Assembly: GCF_003797945.1 (NCBI RefSeq)
Contig: NZ_RKKU01000012.1
Location: 46,275 to 110,274 of the forward strand
Direction of reading: 5' to 3'
DNA: 64,000 bases
Origin: Pseudomonas neustonica
GTDB taxonomy: Bacteria; Pseudomonadota; Gammaproteobacteria; Pseudomonadales; Pseudomonadaceae
Both the position numbers and the translations under genes were made by a program. Every line of letters begins with the position of its first letter. Within the stretch, counting starts at the first letter, position 1. Positions 56,551 to 64,000 of the stretch are shown in pieces. The notes beneath the pieces were generated by a model that did not search any database, was not told the DNA's origin, and worked only from the letters and a program-made list of their open reading frames with translations.

Positions 56551-56874
56551 ATGGTCATTGACTTCAACTCGACAAATGGTCCTTCTGGGGCCAGTCGTAA
56601 CAGCCAGACAAGCAATACAGCTGGCAAGCGTGACGCCGCGCTCGACACGACAGAAACAGCGACTACCACTGCAGCGAAAGAAACCAGCACCGAGCGTTCC
56701 TCTGTCAGCCTGAGCCCGCAAGCACAGCAATTTCAGGCGATCGAAGAACGTTTGCGCGACCTTCCGGAAGTCGACAGTGAGCGGGTCAACCAAATAAAAC
56801 AGGCCATTGCTGACGGCAGCTATCAGGTCGACAGTACGCGGATTGCCGACAAGCTGCTTAGCTTAGAAAGCTGA
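56551..56874 (+). CDS. flgM: Anti-sigma-28 factor
   Basis: A 107-residue FlgM: a disordered Ser/Thr-rich N-terminal half, which allows export through the hook, and a C-terminal FliA-binding half with DLPEVDSERVNQIKQAIADGSYQVDSTRIADKLLSLE. It blocks FliA until the hook is complete. Driven by its own FliA promoter. TGAGGAAA precedes the ATG. Confidence 0.96.
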   Translation: MVIDFNSTNGPSGASRNSQTSNTAGKRDAALDTTETATTTAAKETSTERSSVSLSPQAQQFQAIEERLRDLPEVDSERVNQIKQAIADGSYQVDSTRIADKLLSLES

Positions 56875-56913
56875 GCAGCTATCTGATCCAGGCCCATGCT
56901 TACGGAGATACCG

Positions 56914-57372
56914 ATGCATGAGTTGAGCTCTATCCTTCAACAGGCTGATCAGGACTGTGAGCATTATCTTGCACTGTCAGAGCGCGAGAGAGAATCAATC
57001 GTCCAGCAAAACATGGACGAACTTGAAAAAATCCTGCAGGAAAAACGCCCGCTCATCGAAGCCTTGGCGAATCACGACTTCCGCATCAAAGCTTACTGCA
57101 GCGCACAGCATATTGCTGACGACGGGCTGAAAAGTCATATCGCCAGCTTGGGCGATGCAGGGCTAAGCGCAGCCTACCAGGGCTTCATTGAGCGCCTTGG
57201 GCAATGCAAAGCAGCTAACGACGGCAACGCGCGTTTGGTGCGCCACAGTCAAAACAGCACTTCCAGCCTGCTAGACCTATTACGCAACCAGGGTGAATCC
57301 GGACAAAATGTCTATGACCAGCTGGGTAATCGGAGTCGTACCGGTATCTCCCGCGACCTCACAAAGGTCTAA
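56914..57372 (+). CDS. flgN: Flagellar export chaperone for FlgK and FlgL
   Basis: A 152-residue helical FlgN-type protein (LQQADQDCEHYLALSERERESIVQQNMDELEKILQEKRPLIEAL). The ATG at 56914 has CGGAG six bases upstream; an ATG at 56896 would overlap that site. It delivers FlgK and FlgL, encoded in the same cluster, to the export gate. Forty bp after flgM. Confidence 0.92.
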   Translation: MHELSSILQQADQDCEHYLALSERERESIVQQNMDELEKILQEKRPLIEALANHDFRIKAYCSAQHIADDGLKSHIASLGDAGLSAAYQGFIERLGQCKAANDGNARLVRHSQNSTSSLLDLLRNQGESGQNVYDQLGNRSRTGISRDLTKV

Positions 57373-57440
57373 GACTGATACCAAACAGCCAGCTTGCTGT
57401 ATAGTTATCTCAGCTAAATCAATAAAATCGAGAGCTCGAA

Positions 57441-58196
57441 GTGTCTACCCTACTATCACAAGAAGCAGGCCCGCAGCCGCCCCGCGAAGTTCGCTCCGCC
57501 ATTGAGATAACAGCCTTACTCAAAACTCTGATGCAGTCTCGCGATCCACTAATCATCACCTTTGATGACCGCGCGCAGAAGTTTCAGAGCTTTATCGTCA
57601 ACGTCGACTCAGATGCCGACGCCCTTTGTCTCGACGAAATGATTCCCCGTGAGGGCGATCGCTATGCCAGCCAGGGCGAAGGATTCAAAATAGACGCATG
57701 GCATGAAGGCATACACATGCGCTGGAGCTGTGCCGCTGGCCAAGCCACTCAAATCGTATTTGATGAAGCCCCGGCATACTCAACCAAACTGCCTAAAGAA
57801 CTAATGTATCATCAGAAGCGCGGCGCGTTTCGTGCGAGCGTGCGACGTACAGCTGATGTCCCATTAGAGCTGAATCACCCAGAACGTCAACGCACGCTGA
57901 CTACCTACTTGATGGATATTTCAGCGACCGGATGCAAAGCGCGTATTGAAGGGGATCAGTGCTCATCACTTCAGCCGGGCGAGCTATTCTCGCCCTGCCA
58001 CCTGCATCTACCAGAGACAGGAAGACTTGAACTGGCCGTGGTTATTCGCCACGTTAGTTTCATAGAAACCGCCAACGAAACACAGATTGGCATTCACTTC
58101 CAACAGCCTTCCCCCCTCGCCCAGCGCCAAATAGATCGCTATGTAAACTACTTGCAACGTGAGGCGCGCCGGATCGAGAAGGAAGATCTCTTTTAG
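57441..58196 (+). CDS. flgZ: Flagellar brake protein, PilZ domain (YcgR family)
   Basis: A 251-residue protein with an N-terminal YcgR domain (~25-125) and a PilZ domain carrying both c-di-GMP motifs: RGAFR (RxxxR, ~130) and DISATGC (DxSxxG, ~162). On binding c-di-GMP, YcgR/FlgZ acts on the stator or rotor to slow swimming. It starts with GTG. It is downstream of flgMN on the same strand, as in P. putida and P. fluorescens. Confidence 0.94.
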   Translation: MSTLLSQEAGPQPPREVRSAIEITALLKTLMQSRDPLIITFDDRAQKFQSFIVNVDSDADALCLDEMIPREGDRYASQGEGFKIDAWHEGIHMRWSCAAGQATQIVFDEAPAYSTKLPKELMYHQKRGAFRASVRRTADVPLELNHPERQRTLTTYLMDISATGCKARIEGDQCSSLQPGELFSPCHLHLPETGRLELAVVIRHVSFIETANETQIGIHFQQPSPLAQRQIDRYVNYLQREARRIEKEDLF

Positions 58197-58207
58197 AAAG
58201 TACCGTA

Positions 58208-59548
58208 TCAGCCGGGGCGATGATCATCCTGATCCGCATCGGCTGCCGCCACCTCTGCTTCACTCATGGCTTCCTCTTCTTCTACGACGTCATCCTGCAT
58301 CTGATCAGCGACAGCCTGTTCGTCAACGCGGGGGTCGAACGCTGCAGACAAAGGCGAGCTGGCCAGGTTACCTGCTGCCGGCATAAAGTGCAGTGGCGCC
58401 TCTTCAACCAGATGCTCACCCGTTACCGTAGCGGCACGCACTCTGAAGACCAGTACCATCGAACAGCAGGCCATGAAGATGTAGAGCATTTCGGGCCCCC
58501 ATACCTTCATCATTACCGAACTCAACAACGGGCCAATGCTGGCACCCAAGCCAAAGGTCACCAACAGCATTGCCGACAACGGCACCCGATCATCGGGCTC
58601 AACATGGTCATTGGCCAAGGCGACGGCAAGCGGATAAAGCGTAAAAACCAGAAAACCAAAGATCGCTGTCAGCACCATCAAGGCCATGCCTGGCAGTAAA
58701 TCAAGCGCCATCAATAGCGCAACACCCGTAAGTACGATGGCATTCAGTTGAATCAGATGACTACGGTCAACCCGGTCAGACAACCAACCCGCAGGCCACT
58801 GCGCCATAAGGCCTGCGCAAATAGTTACCGCCATAAAAACACCAATCTGCGATGTGGTCAGCCCCTCGGTCTTGGCGAAGACCGGCGCCATACCGTAGAA
58901 AGCCCCCAGCATCAGCCCTGATACTGCAACCGTGGTCAACGCCTGCGGAATGCGCTGTACAAAGAGTTTCACTTTTAGCGGTGCGGGATGCAGCGGCGCA
59001 GGGTGAATCTGTTTGGTGACCGCGACGGGCACCAGACAAAGCGAGAAACACATGGCTACAAACAGCAGATGCTCGATCTGCAGTTCAGGCATGACAGTGA
59101 ATACCACCTGCCCCAGCACCAACCCAAGGAAGGTCACCACCATATAGCTGGCAAACACCATGCCGCGCTGGTGCGACTCGGCTTGCTCGTTTAGCCAGCT
59201 CTCCAGCACCATGTACTGGCACATCATTGCCATACCGGTCAGCAGCCGCAGAGCCAACCAGACTGATACGTTGTCTGTGAGCGCATGCCCTAGTACAGAG
59301 GCAGTAACGATTCCGGCACTGGCCACAAATGCGCGAATATGACCCACTCGTGCGATCAGTCTGTGGCCAACCGACGCCCCCAGCACCAAGCCGGCATAGT
59401 AGCCGGTCATCAGCACGCCAATCCAGATCTCACTCACCTCCCGCGCGGACAGGTACAAACCCAGATAAGTGCTCAACAAACCACTTCCGAGCAGCATCAG
59501 CAGAGTAGCGAAATACAGAGAGGAAAAAGCCATCAGGGCGTGAGACAT
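58208..59548 (-). CDS. MFS transporter (YcaD-like)
   Basis: A 446-residue major-facilitator protein with 12 hydrophobic helices and the YcaD/UhpC-like sequence YLGLYLSAREVSEIWIGVLMTGYYAGLVLGASVGHRLIARVGHIR. After helix 12 there is an unusually acidic C-terminal tail (~405-446) rich in Glu and Asp. Substrate unknown. The ATG at 59548 follows TGGAG; the frame is open a further 123 bp upstream. Convergent with flgZ. Confidence 0.88.
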   Translation of the reverse strand: MSHALMAFSSLYFATLLMLLGSGLLSTYLGLYLSAREVSEIWIGVLMTGYYAGLVLGASVGHRLIARVGHIRAFVASAGIVTASVLGHALTDNVSVWLALRLLTGMAMMCQYMVLESWLNEQAESHQRGMVFASYMVVTFLGLVLGQVVFTVMPELQIEHLLFVAMCFSLCLVPVAVTKQIHPAPLHPAPLKVKLFVQRIPQALTTVAVSGLMLGAFYGMAPVFAKTEGLTTSQIGVFMAVTICAGLMAQWPAGWLSDRVDRSHLIQLNAIVLTGVALLMALDLLPGMALMVLTAIFGFLVFTLYPLAVALANDHVEPDDRVPLSAMLLVTFGLGASIGPLLSSVMMKVWGPEMLYIFMACCSMVLVFRVRAATVTGEHLVEEAPLHFMPAAGNLASSPLSAAFDPRVDEQAVADQMQDDVVEEEEAMSEAEVAAADADQDDHRPG

Positions 59549-60010
59549 CAATGCTCCAGTGCAAATAGTCGTGCAATACAAAACGAGTGGATATAGCAAT
59601 TTAACGCGGACAAGATTTTGAACCATCTTCCGCTTGACGCTCAAAGAGCTGACCGCGACACAGCCAGACATAAACCTGGCCAGCCATCAGCGCTTGTGGA
59701 CCAACCAGCCTGGACCAGAGTTCCTTAAAGCATAGAGAGGAACAATCTTAGTATATCCAAGCCGTATCAATTGCAGCCGCAGGTTACAGGTATGGCGTGA
59801 CAGAAAATATACACGGAGCACATCTTTCTTGGTCTTTTGCCTGGTTTGCGACGGTGATTGCGACGGCAGAGCCTCTATTAACACTACCGGCTTATCAAAA
59901 CCCATAAATCAGACTATTCAGAATAGCCTACGGGCTAACTATCCATCCTCATTTCTCGTACTGAGAATCAAGCTGAGCAAGCGACGGGCCAAAGCCAGAA
60001 ACAAAGCCCG
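59549..60010. other. Intergenic stretch without a recognised gene
   Basis: The ~460 bp between the MFS start and the katG terminator hold only short frames with no recognisable protein and no plausible ribosome sites. I see no RNA gene or repeat. It must contain the MFS promoter, but I cannot place it. Confidence 0.4.
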
Positions 60011-60041
60011 AAAACACCTCGGGCGCCAAAAGGCGCCCGAG
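60011..60041 (-). terminator. Intrinsic terminator of katG
   Basis: Downstream of katG on the minus strand, CTCGGGCGCC pairs perfectly with GGCGCCCGAG (10 bp, 4-base loop) and is followed by GUGUUUU. Confidence 0.8.
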
Positions 60042-60067
60042 GGTTACTGCTTACTAACAGAGGAGAA

Positions 60068-62317
<2,250 letters not shown>

Positions 62318-62426
62318 TTACACAAACAGCGTTGAAGGCGTTATGAGCCTTGGTGCGTGCCTGCAACCTGCCCCTAAGTTAAGCACGGCAGACAGCTGAC
62401 GCCATTGAGATAATTCAAAGCGGCTT

Positions 62427-62441
62427 ATAGCTATACGCTAT
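62427..62441. promoter_or_regulatory. Possible OxyR half-site upstream of katG
   Basis: ATAG-N7-CTAT matches one dimer half of the OxyR consensus, but the second half-site positions (TATC and GTCT) fit poorly. It is 143 bp before the katG start, in the gap shared with the next gene. Confidence 0.25.
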
Positions 62442-62578
62442 CAATGAATATCCGAGTGCGTCTATGAGCAACAAGAGCAGCTACATGAGGGGGGAAAGGT
62501 TTAGATATTGAGAGCCTGAGCGGAAAGCACCAGATATTGAACGAGGAAAGGACTGCCCTCACCTGAATACACAATCGC

Positions 62579-62923
62579 TTAACGTTTGCTTGCAGCCTGG
62601 AGCGCTGACAGCATCTGCCTGCGCTCCCAGACGCTGAGTAATTCAAGTGGATCAGTTCCTCTGGCCGGCCAATCATTTATATCGGCAAGCTGCCCGTCAG
62701 GCGACTCACAGCTGAGGCAATGATCCAACTCACCTGCATCTTTGCAGAAGGTCACGCGATAGTCGCCCAGCAACACAATCACACGCCCGGTTTCCACCTC
62801 AGACCATTGCGGCGTGAGGGGCTCCACCTCAATCAGGCCTAGCGCTACGTTTTTGAATAACTGATAAACATCTCGAGCTGATAGCGAGGCATCAGAGACT
62901 GCTTGCGAACCGATGGTAGTCAC
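62579..62923 (-). CDS. Small hypothetical protein, possibly DUF7693-like
   Basis: 114 residues from a GTG at 62923, chosen because AGGAGG lies directly before it at ideal spacing; an ATG at 62941 would put that site inside the gene. The protein has LSARDVYQLFKNVALGLIEVEP, the cysteine-bearing FCKDAGELDHCLSCESPDG and GTDPLELLSVWER. This pattern recalls a small Pseudomonas family (DUF7693, from memory, not verified). Function unknown. It is upstream of katG on the same strand with 294 bp between. Confidence 0.75.
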   Translation of the reverse strand: MTTIGSQAVSDASLSARDVYQLFKNVALGLIEVEPLTPQWSEVETGRVIVLLGDYRVTFCKDAGELDHCLSCESPDGQLADINDWPARGTDPLELLSVWERRQMLSALQAASKR

Positions 62924-63043
62924 CGAAACCTCCTGATTCATCCGCCCGCTCGGTTCTAGACCCCAGCAACACATTGCGCGGGAAAAGCAGGCATGCTGGA
63001 CATTTTAACGGCTTAACGGCAGGCAAGAGCGCCCACCTGGAAC

Positions 63044-63079
63044 AAAAAAGGCTTGCCGATTAACATCGCGCAAGCCTTT
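63044..63079 (-). terminator. Intrinsic terminator after tRNA-Arg
   Basis: AAAGGCTTGC and GCAAGCCTTT pair over 10 bp around a 13-base loop; on the minus strand this is followed by further uridines (63044-63046). It begins 8 bp past the tRNA CCA end. Confidence 0.85.
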
Positions 63080-63087
63080 GCTATAAA

Positions 63088-63164
63088 TGGTGCGCGAGCC
63101 CGGATTCGAACCGGGGACCTACCGCTTAGGAGGCGGTTGCTCTATCCAGCTGAGCTACAAGCGC
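63088..63164 (-). tRNA. tRNA-Arg (anticodon CCT)
   Basis: A 77-nt cloverleaf with CCA encoded. The D arm is GCTCAGCTGGATAGAGC, the anticodon loop CTCCTAA has 5-bp ACCGC/GCGGT stems with anticodon CCT, and the T arm is CCCGG-TTCGAAT-CCGGG. The acceptor stem pairs GCGCTTG with CTCGCGC and so has two adjacent mismatches, U5-C68 and U6-U67. Identity is clear from the anticodon; full function is less so. Confidence 0.9.
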
Positions 63165-63495
63165 GTAAAGAGCATGAGCTGACGGTGCCAACTCATTGAA
63201 CTCGATCAATTAAGAGCGCATGTTAACTGAATACTGACGACTTTGACCACCGCATCGGCATTCATGGCTAAATGCCATTCGTCGTAATTCCGTCACAAAA
63301 CGGAGACATTTTTTTGTCACCCACTGGCGCAGTGTAAAAAAACAGGATTAACTAGGGCACTTAACAGGCTCTAGTTGTCTATAATTATATTATTCAGCTG
63401 CATTCAGCCGCGTGGTGGTCTGTCAAAGCGCAATTTGCTGCATTTTCCGCTTGGCCAGTACCAACTCACTTCAAACAAGCGATCATTGTTGCCCT
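63165..63495 (+). promoter_or_regulatory. amrZ upstream regulatory region
   Basis: A 331-bp AT-rich gap before amrZ. TTAACA (63361) and the overlapping TATAAT/TATATT region (63380-63391) probably include its main promoter, giving a leader of about 100 nt, but the -35/-10 pairing is not ideal. I see no clear AlgU-type promoter. No gene is visible. Confidence 0.45.
63453..63466 (+). promoter_or_regulatory. Putative AmrZ autoregulatory site
   Basis: GGCCAGTACCAACT resembles the AmrZ site at P. aeruginosa algD (recalled as GGCCATTACCAGCC) and lies 30 bp before the amrZ ATG, where it could mediate the known autorepression. The match is by eye. Confidence 0.4.
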
Positions 63496-63816
63496 ATGAA
63501 AACTGCTACTCAAAACTACACCAGTCGCACCGCAGACAAGTTCGTTGTAAGGCTGCCCGAGGGCATGCGCGACCGCATTGCCGACGTCGCCAAGCAACAT
63601 CACCGCAGCATGAACTCCGAGATCATCGCCAGGCTCGAACATAGCCTTCTTGATCTGCCCATTCTGCCTGAGCAAACCCAACCGTCACGCCAAGCGTTGA
63701 ACGAGCAACTGGATGACCTGTCCTCCTCAGAACAGGCGCTCCTGGTTCGGTATCGCGAAATGAGCCGCCGACAGCAAAATGCGCTGTTGGCACTGCTGGC
63801 TAACGAGCAGCAGTAA
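63496..63816 (+). CDS. amrZ: Ribbon-helix-helix regulator AmrZ (AlgZ)
   Basis: A 106-residue Arc-type regulator nearly identical in its DNA-binding part to P. aeruginosa Amr[21 protein letters not shown] (strand and helix 1) and [18 protein letters not shown] (helix 2), followed by the C-terminal tetramerisation region ([30 protein letters not shown]). AmrZ activates alginate and twitching genes and represses flagellar fleQ and c-di-GMP genes in P. aeruginosa. In this window it would link to the flagellar and FlgZ genes. Confidence 0.94.
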   Translation: MKTATQNYTSRTADKFVVRLPEGMRDRIADVAKQHHRSMNSEIIARLEHSLLDLPILPEQTQPSRQALNEQLDDLSSSEQALLVRYREMSRRQQNALLALLANEQQ

Positions 63817-63874
63817 CCCACGCTCGCTGCGCACTGCATATCGCTTGGTTAGCAGCGCCTGGTAACCAACTAGG

Positions 63875-64000
63875 ATCGAGTAGGGAGCGGGATTACTCCC
63901 GCCGCCCTCTCACACCACCGTACGTGCGGTTCCGCATACGGCGGTTCATGACTGACACTGAAGGCGCCGCTGGGTATCCAGCAGCGAGATCAATCCCAAG
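63875..64000 (-). mobile_element. Group II intron, 3' end (domains V and VI), continues past window
   Basis: On the minus strand, domain V is the bulged hairpin at 63918-63941 with the CGC-type catalytic triad in AACCGCCGTATGCGG and the partner CGCACGTACGGTGG. Domain VI includes the stem GCGGGA-GTAA-TCCCGC (63887-63902) and ends CTACTCGAT, placing the 3' splice site near 63875. Upstream, an open minus-strand frame from the window edge to a TGA at 63946-63948 may be the last residues of the intron-encoded reverse transcriptase. The intron body lies to the right. It sits 59 bp after amrZ. Confidence 0.82.

Overview
The window is chromosomal DNA of a gammaproteobacterium of the Pseudomonadaceae, most likely the marine Halopseudomonas (former Pseudomonas pertucinogena) lineage. 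The evidence is gene content: a close AmrZ homologue, a PlpD-type patatin autotransporter, a MASE2 adenylate cyclase (CyaB type), thiopurine methyltransferase, the dnaX-ybaB-recR block next to the 4.5S RNA gene, and a Pseudomonas-order flagellar cluster. The species assignment is inference. Almost everything is densely packed core genome; the only clear mobile DNA is the 3' end of a group II intron at the right edge.

Layout. 1-5.8 kb: a sensor kinase cut by the left edge, a nitroreductase with an overlapping AraC-type regulator, an Mpo1-like membrane protein, an HD-domain protein and cyaB. 5.8-18.1 kb: an LpxH-like phosphoesterase, plpD, recQ, a UPF0149 protein, a DsbA-family thioredoxin, trhO, bolA, fumC, a DMT exporter, an HPP membrane protein and phhB. 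18.1-28.2 kb: a 0.47-kb gap with a possible 29-residue membrane peptide, mnmC, a DISM-type hybrid kinase, a TSUP transporter, yheU, a Na/Pi symporter with a translationally linked coiled-coil protein, a solute-binding protein, a small secreted protein and a pirin. 28.2-35.1 kb: recR, ybaB, dnaX, two chemoreceptors and ffs. 35.3-42.6 kb: an AEC carrier, tpm, a K+/H+ antiporter and a copper operon copA-cueR-lysR whose genes overlap by ATGA and which is preceded by a CueR-type promoter.

42.6-58.2 kb is the flagellar cluster. On the minus strand are cheV-cheR, flgBCDE and flgFGHIJKL, each of the first two ending in a strong intrinsic terminator and the two flg operons each starting from a sigma-54 type promoter. 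On the plus strand are flgA, then flgM-flgN behind a near-consensus sigma-28 promoter, then the PilZ brake flgZ. This separates rod/hook genes, second-stage ring/junction genes and the late FlgM checkpoint into distinct transcription units.

58.2-64 kb: an MFS transporter, katG, a small hypothetical gene, tRNA-Arg(CCT) with an odd acceptor stem, amrZ, and the 3' end of a minus-strand group II intron that continues past the window.

I found no CRISPR array, prophage, defence island, secretion cluster or clearly new multigene system. The points most worth a second look are a 12-base motif repeated next to both sigma-54 flagellar promoters, the LysR gene locked into the copper operon, the tRNA acceptor mismatches beside the intron, and several small unassigned proteins.
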